Shown piece after piece: positions 8,518 to 16,688 of a DNA stretch of 64,000 bases. This DNA comes from Salinimicrobium gaetbulicola (GTDB taxonomy: Bacteria; Bacteroidota; Bacteroidia; Flavobacteriales; Flavobacteriaceae), in contig NZ_JBHTJP010000032.1 in assembly GCF_042676025.1 (NCBI RefSeq), positions 868,001 to 932,000 on the forward strand, given 5' to 3'. The notes under the pieces are model-generated. The model was not told the origin of the DNA. It ran no database searches and saw only the letters and a list, made by a program, of their open reading frames with translations. The position numbers and the translations under genes are program-made. Every line of letters begins with the position of its first letter. The first letter of the stretch is position 1.

Positions 8518-9753
8518 CTAATCAAATTTCATGGCTTTGACGGGCGTAATACGCGTGATGATGAAGGACGGTACCAGCAGCATCAGCATACATAGTATCA
8601 ATGTACCAACATTAACTCCTACGATATATTCCCAGCCAATGTAGACAGGAGCTTCGGTCACATAGTAAGTTTGAGGGTTAAGAGGAATAAGCTCCAGATA
8701 TTTTTGAGCGAAGAGCAATCCTAATCCAATCAGGTTACCCCAAAAGAGACCTAAAAGTATAAGGTATCCCGCATTGTAAAGGAAGATCTTCCGAATACTC
8801 CAGTCATTACTCCCTAAAGCTTTCAGGATGCCTATCATTTGGGTGCGTTCCAGGATCAATACCAGTAAAGCGGTAATCATATTGATACCTGCCACCAGGA
8901 TCATGATCCCGATAATAAGAGCGATATTGAAATCGAAAAGGGATAACCATTCAAAAATGGAAAAATATTTCTGCTTTATAGTTCGTGTATCAAGGAAGGA
9001 ACCGGTATTCTCATAGATCTGCCTGCCCTTTTCGTCAAGTTCACTAAAATCCTCCAGGAAGACCTCAAAGTTCCCTACTTCATTTTTCTCCCATTTATTC
9101 AATCGTTGAATATGTCTGATATCTGCGATCATATAGAGCTCATCAAACTCCTGAAAACCCGAACTGTAAATTCCTGTTACTTCAAAGGCACGCAATAATG
9201 GAGTTTTGCGGCTGTCTTCTCTCAAAAAGTACGTAACCACCTTATCCCCTACTTTGAAGCCCAAACGTCTGGCGATATATTCTGAAATAAGCACCTGCTC
9301 ATTCAGCCCATCTGAATATTCGGGCAACTCACCCTCTATCAGAAAGTCTTTAAAGTAGTCCCATTTATAATCGGTGCCAACACCTTTTATGATAATACCT
9401 TCAAAATCTGAAGCCGTCCGTATCACCCCTCCTTTATATGCGGTAGCCTGCACGTGAGAAATTCCCTCAACCGAAGTGAATTCGGGATAAAAATCCTGAT
9501 CCAGAGAAATAGGCTTCAGGGAAACCTGGGAATTGTTATTATCGTAGTTGGAAATGGTGATATGACCGGTAAAAGCCGACATTTTTTCCCGAATCTTCTG
9601 CTGTAAACCAATTCCGGTCGCGAAGGCCACCAGCATCATGATAACCCCAATAGCAATTGCCACAATGGCAATTTTTATTATAGGAGCCGAAATGCTACTT
9701 TTGTGTTGCTTCGCACTTATCAGGCGCCTGGCTATAAAAAATTCAAGATTCAA
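8518..9753 (-). CDS. LolC/LolE-type ABC transporter permease (FtsX domain)
   Basis: A 411-residue inner-membrane permease of the lipoprotein-releasing type. The family N-terminus NLEFFIARRLIS precedes the first membrane helix (about residues 26-46). A periplasmic MacB-like domain (about 50-260) follows. Three C-terminal helices make the FtsX domain (about 275-400), with ERTQMIGILKALGS as the conserved cytoplasmic loop. It would work with an ATPase to extract lipoproteins from the inner membrane; no ATPase gene is adjacent. The start codon appears to be TTG at 9753, since no in-frame ATG lies near the family start. The divergent NamZ-like gene begins 9 bases away. Confidence 0.85.
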   Translation of the reverse strand: MNLEFFIARRLISAKQHKSSISAPIIKIAIVAIAIGVIMMLVAFATGIGLQQKIREKMSAFTGHITISNYDNNNSQVSLKPISLDQDFYPEFTSVEGISHVQATAYKGGVIRTASDFEGIIIKGVGTDYKWDYFKDFLIEGELPEYSDGLNEQVLISEYIARRLGFKVGDKVVTYFLREDSRKTPLLRAFEVTGIYSSGFQEFDELYMIADIRHIQRLNKWEKNEVGNFEVFLEDFSELDEKGRQIYENTGSFLDTRTIKQKYFSIFEWLSLFDFNIALIIGIMILVAGINMITALLVLILERTQMIGILKALGSNDWSIRKIFLYNAGYLILLGLFWGNLIGLGLLFAQKYLELIPLNPQTYYVTEAPVYIGWEYIVGVNVGTLILCMLMLLVPSFIITRITPVKAMKFD

Positions 9754-9762
9754 GAGTCGCTT

Positions 9763-10992
9763 ATGATTTTAAGATTTTTCAAAAGTACATTTTTATTCGT
9801 ACTTGTCAGCATCACCGCTTGCGGAAACACTTCCGCGGAAAAAGAGAACAACAAAGAAACAGTACAGGATTCCGTTTCTGTACAGCAGGCCCGAATCGTA
9901 ATGGGCGCCGAAAGAGTAGGCGAATATCTACCCCTTTTTAAAGGTAAAAAAGTAGGGTTCGTCGGAAATCAAACCAGTATCATTCCTGCTGAAGGACAAC
10001 CTATGCACCTGGTAGATTTCCTGCTTGGTTTTGAGGTTGACCTGAAAACCGTTTTTGCACCCGAGCATGGTTTCAGAGGAACCGCAGATGCCGGGGAAGT
10101 CGTTAAAGACGGAAAGGATCCCAAAACCGGACTACCCATCATCTCTTTATATGGAGACAACAAGAAACCATCAGCCGAACAATTAAAGGACCTTGATATT
10201 CTCATTTTTGACATCCAGGATGTAGGCGCGCGATTCTACACCTACATTTCTACCCTTCACTACGTGATGGAGGCCGCTGCCGAAAATAATATCCCGGTAC
10301 TCGTTTTTGACAGACCGAATCCGAACGGACATTATATTGACGGACCAATCCTCGAGCCAGATCATAAGAGTTTTGTGGGCATGCATACCGTTCCTGTGGT
10401 TCACGGGATGACCATTGGGGAATATGCTAAAATGGTGAACGGTGAAAAATGGCTGAAAAACGGAATCCAGGCTGATCTTACCATTATTGAAATGGAAAAT
10501 TATGATCACTCAAGATCGTATGACCTCCCGGTAAAGCCTTCTCCCAACCTACCCAACGCACAGGCGATCAATTTATATCCCAGCCTTTGCTTTTTTGAAG
10601 GCACCAATGTCAATGCCGGAAGAGGAACCAGCAAACAATTCCAGGTTTTCGGATCTCCATATTTACCTGCCGAAAAATACGCCTTCATTTATACACCTAA
10701 ATCTAATGAGGGTGCGAAATCACCTAAGCATTTAGGTGAAGAATGCTTTGGAAAAGACCTTACTCAACATCCAAAATTGAGTAAGATCAACCTGGAATGG
10801 CTGATAAATGCCTTTCAAAACACTTCAGACCAAAAGGTATTCTTCAACAGTTTCTTTACAAAATTAGCAGGAACTACCAAGTTGCAAACCCAGATCGAAG
10901 AAGGTTTGACGTCTGAAGAGATCAGAGAAATATGGAAACCGGGATTAGAGAGGTTCAAGATCGTTAGGCAAAAGTATTTGTCGTATCCTTAA
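9763..10992 (+). CDS. DUF1343 / NamZ-type exo-beta-N-acetylmuramidase lipoprotein
   Basis: A 409-residue exported lipoprotein: signal peptide, lipobox SITAC at about residues 17-21, then the DUF1343 domain to the end. Diagnostic blocks are GFVGNQTSI, FAPEHGFRG, DIQDVGARFYTYI and VFDRPNPNG. Members of this family include NamZ, which removes terminal N-acetylmuramic acid from peptidoglycan fragments, so wall recycling or scavenging is likely. ATG 9763 starts the signal peptide; an in-frame start at 9703 would overlap the divergent permease gene. No recycling genes sit next to it. Confidence 0.87.
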   Translation: MILRFFKSTFLFVLVSITACGNTSAEKENNKETVQDSVSVQQARIVMGAERVGEYLPLFKGKKVGFVGNQTSIIPAEGQPMHLVDFLLGFEVDLKTVFAPEHGFRGTADAGEVVKDGKDPKTGLPIISLYGDNKKPSAEQLKDLDILIFDIQDVGARFYTYISTLHYVMEAAAENNIPVLVFDRPNPNGHYIDGPILEPDHKSFVGMHTVPVVHGMTIGEYAKMVNGEKWLKNGIQADLTIIEMENYDHSRSYDLPVKPSPNLPNAQAINLYPSLCFFEGTNVNAGRGTSKQFQVFGSPYLPAEKYAFIYTPKSNEGAKSPKHLGEECFGKDLTQHPKLSKINLEWLINAFQNTSDQKVFFNSFFTKLAGTTKLQTQIEEGLTSEEIREIWKPGLERFKIVRQKYLSYP

Positions 10993-11016
10993 AAGGTTAA
11001 AATGAGTGGGTTCCAG

Positions 11017-11470
11017 GTTGCAAGTTGCAGGTTATATCAAGTTCTCTAGGAGTTTTCTACATACCTAATAAATGCCAGGATCTTGGAACCTAGTATTTCG
11101 TAATCTGATTTTAAGGTCTTATGATCTTGCATAATTTCAGGATACAAATAATTTAGCTTTTCTAAATGACAAATCGTTTCATCACTGCTTGAATGCGCAT
11201 AAATAAGAAACTTTAAAAAATCTGCTTTATATTTCTTTCTACCATATCCTTCGACAATATTAGTTACGATTGAGTCAGAAGATCTTCGGACTTGACTACC
11301 TAACTTATATAATTCATATTTAGGCAACTGAAGGCTCAAAGGATGAAGTTGGTAGAAAAGTTGAAGAGAAGAAGTATAAATTTCGAGATCCCTGTACGAT
11401 TTAGCCATTACTTTTGGTTTTACTGTAAAGTACAACAAGAACTTACAACATGCAACAAGCAACTTGCAAC
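11017..11470. repeat. inverted repeats framing the S23 gene
   Basis: GTTGCAAGTTGC at 11017-11028 is repeated exactly in inverse orientation at 11459-11470, and weaker TTGCAA-type copies extend outward and inward on both sides. The pair encloses the whole four-helix-bundle gene within about 455 bases. The arrangement looks like a compact cassette inserted between the NamZ-like and YkgJ-like genes. Confidence 0.65.
11046..11408 (-). CDS. four-helix-bundle protein (S23/IVP family)
   Basis: A 120-residue protein of the four-helix-bundle family first known from 23S rRNA intervening sequences. Typical parts are the start SYRDLEIYTSSLQLF, the central RRSSDSIVTNIVEGYGRK and ADFLKFLIYAHSSSDET. It is basic and probably forms an oligomeric bundle that binds nucleic acid; the biochemical role is unknown. 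ATG 11408 fits the family start. The frame is open to 11462, but that part runs into the flanking repeat. No 23S gene, reverse transcriptase or template repeat is nearby, so it is a free-standing cassette. Confidence 0.85.
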   Translation of the reverse strand: MAKSYRDLEIYTSSLQLFYQLHPLSLQLPKYELYKLGSQVRRSSDSIVTNIVEGYGRKKYKADFLKFLIYAHSSSDETICHLEKLNYLYPEIMQDHKTLKSDYEILGSKILAFIRYVENS

Positions 11471-11478
11471 TTGAAACT

Positions 11479-11970
11479 TTAAGGCAACCGTTTCTTCATC
11501 TCCTCCACTATATTGAAAGCTGCGGGACAGATCGCGACATTTTTCATGGTGAGATTACTTATTTTATGGAAGTCTTTTCGATTGGTATGAGGGAATTCAC
11601 TGCAGGCCTTTGGACGAACATCATAGATCATACAGTAGTTCTCCGCATCAAGAAAAGTACAGGGCACTTCCTGTAATACGTAATCATTCTCTTCATCTAT
11701 CCTTAGATACTGGTCAATGAATTGCTGAGGCTTCAGTTTAAGAAATTTTGAAATGCGCTCAATGTCCTTATTAGTGAAAAGCGGACCCGTGGTTTTACAG
11801 CAATTCGCGCATTTAAGGCAGTCTGTTCGCTCAAACTCCTCATCGTGAATCTCTTGCATTTGCTGATCTAAATGCCTGGGAGGCTTCTTTTTAAGCTTAG
11901 AAAAAAACTTTTTATTCTCCTTATGCTTATCTTTGGCCCTTTGCGGGAGCCCATTTATTTCTTCCTGCAT
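11479..11970 (-). CDS. YkgJ-family cysteine cluster protein
   Basis: A 163-residue protein with the zinc/iron-chelating cluster motif. The Cys residues are in TDCLKCANCCK (about 61-71), VPCTFLDAENYCMIYDVRPKACSEF spaced as C-x8-C-x9-C (key Cys only), and AICPAAF near the end. The family is proposed to bind an Fe-S cluster or zinc; its role is unknown. ATG 11970 is chosen because a good promoter (11975-12004) would start transcription almost at this codon. The upstream part of the open frame lies inside that promoter. Confidence 0.8.
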   Translation of the reverse strand: MQEEINGLPQRAKDKHKENKKFFSKLKKKPPRHLDQQMQEIHDEEFERTDCLKCANCCKTTGPLFTNKDIERISKFLKLKPQQFIDQYLRIDEENDYVLQEVPCTFLDAENYCMIYDVRPKACSEFPHTNRKDFHKISNLTMKNVAICPAAFNIVEEMKKRLP

Positions 11971-11974
11971 GTTG

Positions 11975-12004
11975 CAAAGATAAAAAGAACACAAGCTTGA
12001 ACAA
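11975..12004 (-). promoter_or_regulatory. promoter of the YkgJ gene, possibly leaderless
   Basis: On the minus strand TATCTTTG (11982-11975) follows TTG (12004-12002) with a 19-base spacer, a good Bacteroidota-type promoter. The expected transcript start falls about at ATG 11970. The TTG element overlaps the first codons of the divergent methyltransferase. Confidence 0.6.
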
Positions 12005-12731
12005 CGAAAAAAATGATCCCGATATCTTCGGAAAAGCCATAAAAGCCTATTTTGAATCGGGAGACGAGGAGGATATCACAGTGCACTCTCCCGACTTTGA
12101 TGACGATGTCATCCCTGTACCTTATTTATTCAGAAGCTATAAAGAAATGCCTCCTTTGGAAAAAAAGGCTCTGACATTAGCTAAAGGTCGGGTTTTGGAT
12201 GTTGGTTGCGGCGCCGGAAGCCATGTACTTTACCTTCAGAAAGAAAAAAAGCTAGCAGTTACGGCCATCGATACTTCCGAAGGAGCGATAGAAATATGTA
12301 AAAAGCGTGGGATCACAGACGCCAGAAAACTCGCTTTTGAAGATCTTTCCGAAGAAAAATATGACACCATTCTTATGCTTATGAACGGCACCGGAATAGT
12401 GGGTAAAATGAGAAATCTGGATGCCTTCTTTAAAAAATTAAGATCCCTGCTGAATCCGGAAGGGCAGGTTTTAATAGATTCTTCAGACCTGGTTTACCTA
12501 TTTGACACCGATGAAGACGGCGGAGTTTGGGTAGATGCCGCGCATGGGTATTATGGGGAACTTACCTACTCTTTGAGTTATAAAGGGGAAACTTCAAAAA
12601 CCTTTGATTGGCTGTACCTTGATTTTGATTCATTATATTTAGCTTCGGCCAAGAATGGATTTAATTGTGAACTGGTGAAGAAAGGGGAACATTATGACTA
12701 CCTGGCCCGTTTAACTTTAAAAAAATCTTAA
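11997..12731 (+). CDS. class I SAM-dependent methyltransferase
   Basis: A 244-residue methyltransferase. Motif I is VLDVGCGAGSHVLYL (about residues 63-77), the acidic residue after strand 2 is in AIDTSEGAIE, and ILMLMNGTGI replaces the usual post-II segment. The substrate is not predictable. The start is taken as TTG 11997 (NNEKNDPDIFGKAI follows) because no in-frame ATG occurs until well into the protein. It is 7 bases upstream of the lipoprotein metalloprotease and shares its control region with the divergent YkgJ gene. Confidence 0.78.
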   Translation: MNNEKNDPDIFGKAIKAYFESGDEEDITVHSPDFDDDVIPVPYLFRSYKEMPPLEKKALTLAKGRVLDVGCGAGSHVLYLQKEKKLAVTAIDTSEGAIEICKKRGITDARKLAFEDLSEEKYDTILMLMNGTGIVGKMRNLDAFFKKLRSLLNPEGQVLIDSSDLVYLFDTDEDGGVWVDAAHGYYGELTYSLSYKGETSKTFDWLYLDFDSLYLASAKNGFNCELVKKGEHYDYLARLTLKKS

Positions 12732-12738
12732 GCACCTG

Positions 12739-13485
12739 ATGAAAATAAAATCTCAGATACTTTCCCTACTTAGCGTGTTCTTTTTACTGGTTGTTTCCTG
12801 TTCAACAGAAGAGGAAGTAGCACCAGATGATCGTCCTTTAGGGGTTTCTGCGAGGTCTTTCCTGAGTGATGAGAGTTACACTTCTTTAGAGGTCGAGATG
12901 GTATATGTGACCGGTTATGAGCCTTCTCAAAATTCCATTTCCACCCTGGAAACATTTCTGAAAAAATACCTGAACAAACCCGGCGGAGTCTCCATCAAAA
13001 CGAGAGCTATTGCCGCACCGGGAGCAGGCACATATTCCCTTTCTGAAATCAGGAATGTTGAGGAGGAACAGCGTACTGTCTTCACTTCAGGAAATAAACT
13101 CAGCACTTTTATTTTCATCGCCGATAATAAAAGTGATTCCTCAACCGGGGAAAACGTGATCCTGGGCAAAGCTTACAGAAACACTTCTATGGTGATCTTT
13201 CAAAAAGAGATCAGGGAATTGGCCTCCAGCCTTGGCACCGTTTCAAGTGATGAGATCCAGGCCACCACCATCAAGCATGAATTCGGGCACCTCTTTGGCC
13301 TTGTAAATAACGGAACTCCCGCCCAAACCCTTCATGAAGACCAGGATCCGGAGAATAAAGCGCATTGCGATGTTGAAAGTTGCTTAATGGCCGCTTTACA
13401 GGATTTCGGAAACCAGTCCGCTACCGGAAGCCTCGATTTTGATGAGCACTGTCATCGAGATCTTATAGCGAATGGTGGAAAATAA
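12739..13485 (+). CDS. lipoprotein zinc metalloprotease (metzincin-like)
   Basis: A 248-residue exported lipoprotein with lipobox VVSC at about residues 18-21. The zinc site is HEFGHLFGLVN (about residues 180-190), that is HExxHxxG, but the usual third ligand (His or Asp) is Asn here. Downstream His and Cys residues (LHEDQ, HCDVESCLM) could complete the site. The Met of ESCLM fits a metzincin Met-turn. The target is unknown. It lies 7 bases after the methyltransferase and is probably co-transcribed with it. Confidence 0.75.
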   Translation: MKIKSQILSLLSVFFLLVVSCSTEEEVAPDDRPLGVSARSFLSDESYTSLEVEMVYVTGYEPSQNSISTLETFLKKYLNKPGGVSIKTRAIAAPGAGTYSLSEIRNVEEEQRTVFTSGNKLSTFIFIADNKSDSSTGENVILGKAYRNTSMVIFQKEIRELASSLGTVSSDEIQATTIKHEFGHLFGLVNNGTPAQTLHEDQDPENKAHCDVESCLMAALQDFGNQSATGSLDFDEHCHRDLIANGGK

Positions 13486-13512
13486 AAAAGCCTGCCAGAG
13501 GAGCGAAAATTA

Positions 13513-13591
13513 CGTCAACCTGAACTGGTTTCAGGTTCTTCCTGGTTTTAAGATTCAAATCAATAGACTCTGAAATAAATTCAGAGTGACG
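13513..13591. repeat. dispersed intergenic repeat (TGAA..TTCA palindromic type)
   Basis: A left part, CGTCAACCTGAACTGGTTT (13513-13531, continuing CAGG), and a right part, CTCTGAAATAAATTCAGAG (13568-13586, continuing TGACG), frame an AT-rich centre. A related copy lies at 22347-22465. The outer ends CGTCA and TGACG are inverse. Such elements sit in many flavobacterial intergenic regions; here the copy lies between two convergent genes. Confidence 0.6.
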
Positions 13592-13642
13592 CCATAAGAT
13601 CACTTTTCCAACGGCCTTTCCGTTACTCCCCAAAAAAGGCCT

Positions 13643-15265
13643 TTAAAACACCTTTTCTCCTCCTAAATAAGTTGAATTCACTTTTATATTAGGAATTTCA
13701 TTCTCCGGGATCTCCATGATATCCTGTTCGAGAATAACAAAATCAGCAAATTTTCCGGGTTCAATGCTACCCTTTTCATCTTCTTCAAAATTACTATAGG
13801 CCGCCCAGATGGTCATCCCTTTTAAGGTCTCCTCCCTACTCAACGCCTGCTCTTTCATATATCCTCCTTCGGGATAGTCTTTCGTGTCCTTTCTTGCAAC
13901 GGAAGCGTAAAAGGTCAAAAACGGACTTACTTTTTCCACCGGAAAATCTGTTCCTAAGGCGATTATTCCGGCTTGATCCAGTAATTGCTTATAAGCGTAA
14001 GCGCCTTTTTCACGTTCCTCCCCCAGCCTGTCCTTGGCCCAGTACATATCACTGGTAGCATGGGTAGGTTGTACAGAAGGAATAATATTCTTGCTGAAGT
14101 AACCGAAATCTTCCTGGTCGATCACCTGGGAATGCTCCACTTTCCAACGACGATCTCCTTCTTTCCCCATCAAAGAATCATAGGTCTTTAAAACCACATA
14201 ATTGGCAGAGTCTCCTATGGCGTGAGTATTCATTTGATATTCTGAATTAGCGATACGCTCTGCGGTCCTTTTAAAATCATCTACCGAAGATAATAAGGCT
14301 CCAAAGTGATTGTGCTTGTCTGAATAAGGCTCTTTTAAAGCCGCGCCACGAGAACCTAAGGCTCCGTCAGCATAGAATTTTACCGAACGAACGTTCAGCC
14401 TGTCTGTTTTATAAGGTTCTTTATCCAGGTAATAATCTAGATTTTCAGGAGTATTGCTGATCATCGCGTAGATCCTCATCTTAAGATCCCCTTTCTGCTG
14501 AAGACTATCGATCAATTCGATGGTGCTTCTATCCAGTCCGGCGTCATTTATCGTAGTAAGACCATACTGAAAAGCCATTTTTTGAGCATCCAGTAAAGCG
14601 GTAGCTTCTGTCTGTTTTCCTGCTTTCGGAATCGCATTTTCAACAAGCATCATTGGATTATCGATAAGGATCCCCGTTAGTTTGCCGTTCTTCTTTTCGA
14701 TCTCTCCACCTTCCGCAGGAGTTTCGAAAGTAATACCTGCGGCATTTAGAGCCGCCTGGTTAGCCAGCAATGCATGACCATCAATACGGGTGATTGCCAC
14801 CGGAGTATCAGGAAAAAGAATGTCCAAAGTATCTTTTACGGGAAATTCCTTTTCCTCCCAGTCATTCTGATCCCATCCTCTGCCTACGATGAAATCAACT
14901 TTCTTTTCCTTTTGAAAATCGGTTATTCTTTTGACTACTTCTTCAAAGCTATTAGTTTCAGTAAGATCAACATGCTGCAACTGCATTCCAAGTCCGTAGA
15001 AATGAGCGTGGGCATCAATGAATCCCGGAAATACTGTTTTTCCCTGGGCATCAATTTTTTCTTTGGCTTTATATTTTTTCGATAAATCTTTCGAAATACC
15101 TATCTCAACGAACTTACCGTCATGTACCGCAAAAGCTTCCGCTTTGGAAAAATCTGAATCAACTGTGTATATTCTAGCGTTAACCACTAACAGGTCAACT
15201 TCTTCCTTTTTTTCACATGACGCGAGCATTCCGAAGAAAAGGGAAACAAAGAGTATTTTTTTCAT
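13643..15265 (-). CDS. amidohydrolase family lipoprotein (YtcJ-like)
   Basis: A 540-residue exported amidohydrolase. The lipobox is MLASC (about residues 13-17). The metal motif HAHFYGLG is near residue 86, further ligands lie in DGHALL, MNTHAIGDSAN and VEHSQVID, and the closing Asp is in ALGTDFPVE. The order fits the YtcJ-like subgroup of metal-dependent hydrolases acting on amide or similar bonds. The substrate is unknown. It stands alone on the minus strand; the PiT-like gene upstream has its own terminator in between. Confidence 0.85.
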   Translation of the reverse strand: MKKILFVSLFFGMLASCEKKEEVDLLVVNARIYTVDSDFSKAEAFAVHDGKFVEIGISKDLSKKYKAKEKIDAQGKTVFPGFIDAHAHFYGLGMQLQHVDLTETNSFEEVVKRITDFQKEKKVDFIVGRGWDQNDWEEKEFPVKDTLDILFPDTPVAITRIDGHALLANQAALNAAGITFETPAEGGEIEKKNGKLTGILIDNPMMLVENAIPKAGKQTEATALLDAQKMAFQYGLTTINDAGLDRSTIELIDSLQQKGDLKMRIYAMISNTPENLDYYLDKEPYKTDRLNVRSVKFYADGALGSRGAALKEPYSDKHNHFGALLSSVDDFKRTAERIANSEYQMNTHAIGDSANYVVLKTYDSLMGKEGDRRWKVEHSQVIDQEDFGYFSKNIIPSVQPTHATSDMYWAKDRLGEEREKGAYAYKQLLDQAGIIALGTDFPVEKVSPFLTFYASVARKDTKDYPEGGYMKEQALSREETLKGMTIWAAYSNFEEDEKGSIEPGKFADFVILEQDIMEIPENEIPNIKVNSTYLGGEKVF

Positions 15266-15294
15266 AATTAAAACTTGAATTAGGTAAAAATAAA

Positions 15295-15323
15295 AAATGC
15301 GCCCTTAAAAAAAGAGCGCATTT
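15295..15323 (-). terminator. terminator of the PiT-like gene
   Basis: AAATGCGC (15295-15302) and GCGCATTT (15316-15323) form a perfect stem; the minus-strand exit is T-rich. It lies 25 bases past the PiT-like stop. Confidence 0.75.
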
Positions 15324-15347
15324 GACTTTTATTAAAATTTATACTGT

Positions 15348-16475
15348 TTACCAGCTTGTCAGGGCATCGATAATCACAGTACGTATTTCTTCGTTGGCAC
15401 CAGCTGCAAGGGCAACCGAAATGAAAAGACCGGTCATGGCTGCAGAGAAATCTCTGAAGATCATTTTTCCTGCTTTCTTGCGGTGCTTCTTACCTTTCTT
15501 GGTTCTGGCAAGACTTATAGCGATTTCACGCCCTCCAATTATCCCTAGGAAAACCCAGGTGGTACTCATTGGAACGGTACTGATGAATAACTTGTATATT
15601 AACAGGATCACATAGGTGGCATCTACAAGAGTTGCAGCTCTTACGTCTGAAATTCTTGCTTTCTCACTTACTACTTCCTGGATCTTATCTCCCCTCAGGT
15701 AAAATAACAAACCAAGACCTGCAAAAATGGTTAAGGCGAAGATCGAGAATTGGAATACATCAAGTTGTCTTGGTAAGAAAACCGCGATGTTCGCACCATC
15801 CTGCATTACCCATACACCCCAAAGTGTACCTGAAACAACCCATTGAACGATATTCCAGCTCTTATTGAACTTTCGGCTTTTAAAGTATTTCTTGATAAGG
15901 TTATAGGAGAAGTACCAAACCAGGAAGGATAGTACAAACGCCATGATATATCCCGTCCAACTCTTCCAAACTACCGAAGTGATCCCCGAAGTATTTGCAC
16001 TGAACACACTTAAAATAAGGAAAGTGGTCGACACAGGCATTCTCATCCTGGTAAGAATAAGCAGTACTAAAGGTGCGATGATCTGGAAGAAACTAAAGGT
16101 TTCAGGATGCGGATATTTAGTAGTCCCGTCAGGGCTTAAAAGTCTTTGATAGGTAACGTCCCCATCAAAATAAACCCAGCTAAAAGTAACTGTGAGAAGG
16201 AATATCCCTCCAATGAACAACCAAAGTTTCCACCATTGTTTGTCTTTATTACTCTCAATAAATGTTCCCAATGACTGAATACTGTCATTGGCTACTGTTG
16301 CATAGGCCGCAAAAAAGAAACCAAGCCACATTCCTGTCTGACTTCCTGCCATAACTCCCGCCAAGGCAAGGCCTATTATTACAATAAACAGGAACGTCTT
16401 TTCCTGCACCATAAAGTCCAGGATATTCAAATAAGGCCTGTCCCTTTTTACACGTGTAAATTTCTTTTTTGCCAT
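15348..16475 (-). CDS. PiT-family (inorganic phosphate transporter-like) permease
   Basis: A 375-residue polytopic protein with about nine to ten hydrophobic segments. It carries the two half-repeats of the PiT family in divergent form: TVANDSIQSLGTF (about residues 60-72) and QDGANIAVFLP, and paired PVSTT / VPMSTTWVFLGIIGG motifs. A basic cytoplasmic loop (KKGKKHRKKAGK) lies near the C-terminus. PiT proteins move phosphate with a cation. The signature differs enough that another anion cannot be excluded. It is monocistronic by its neighbours. Confidence 0.72.
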   Translation of the reverse strand: MAKKKFTRVKRDRPYLNILDFMVQEKTFLFIVIIGLALAGVMAGSQTGMWLGFFFAAYATVANDSIQSLGTFIESNKDKQWWKLWLFIGGIFLLTVTFSWVYFDGDVTYQRLLSPDGTTKYPHPETFSFFQIIAPLVLLILTRMRMPVSTTFLILSVFSANTSGITSVVWKSWTGYIMAFVLSFLVWYFSYNLIKKYFKSRKFNKSWNIVQWVVSGTLWGVWVMQDGANIAVFLPRQLDVFQFSIFALTIFAGLGLLFYLRGDKIQEVVSEKARISDVRAATLVDATYVILLIYKLFISTVPMSTTWVFLGIIGGREIAISLARTKKGKKHRKKAGKMIFRDFSAAMTGLFISVALAAGANEEIRTVIIDALTSW

Positions 16476-16638
16476 TTTCTTGTAGAGAGTTTAAATCGCT
16501 TACAATATAAGCTTGTAAAATAGTTTTTATTTCTGATTTTTTATAGAACTGCAAAAATACCTACTTAGCCTAAATTTTGATTTAAATTCAATGTTATGTA
16601 ATTGTTAAGAAATAATTAACGTTAGACTTACGGCACAA

Positions 16639-16667
16639 AAAAACCGAACTCATAGAGTCCGGCTTTT
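16639..16667 (-). terminator. terminator of the barrel/TPR operon
   Basis: An 11-pair stem with GU pairs (AACCGAACTC side to GAGTCCGGCTT side) and a four-base loop, T-rich on the minus strand exit, 20 bases past the barrel gene stop. Confidence 0.65.
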
Positions 16668-16688
16668 TAAAAATCTCTTTTTCAACTC

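Noticed and set aside
11046..11408. Diversity-generating retroelement accessory protein (bAvd), because it shares the four-helix-bundle fold
   Set aside because: No reverse transcriptase and no template/variable repeat pair in the window.
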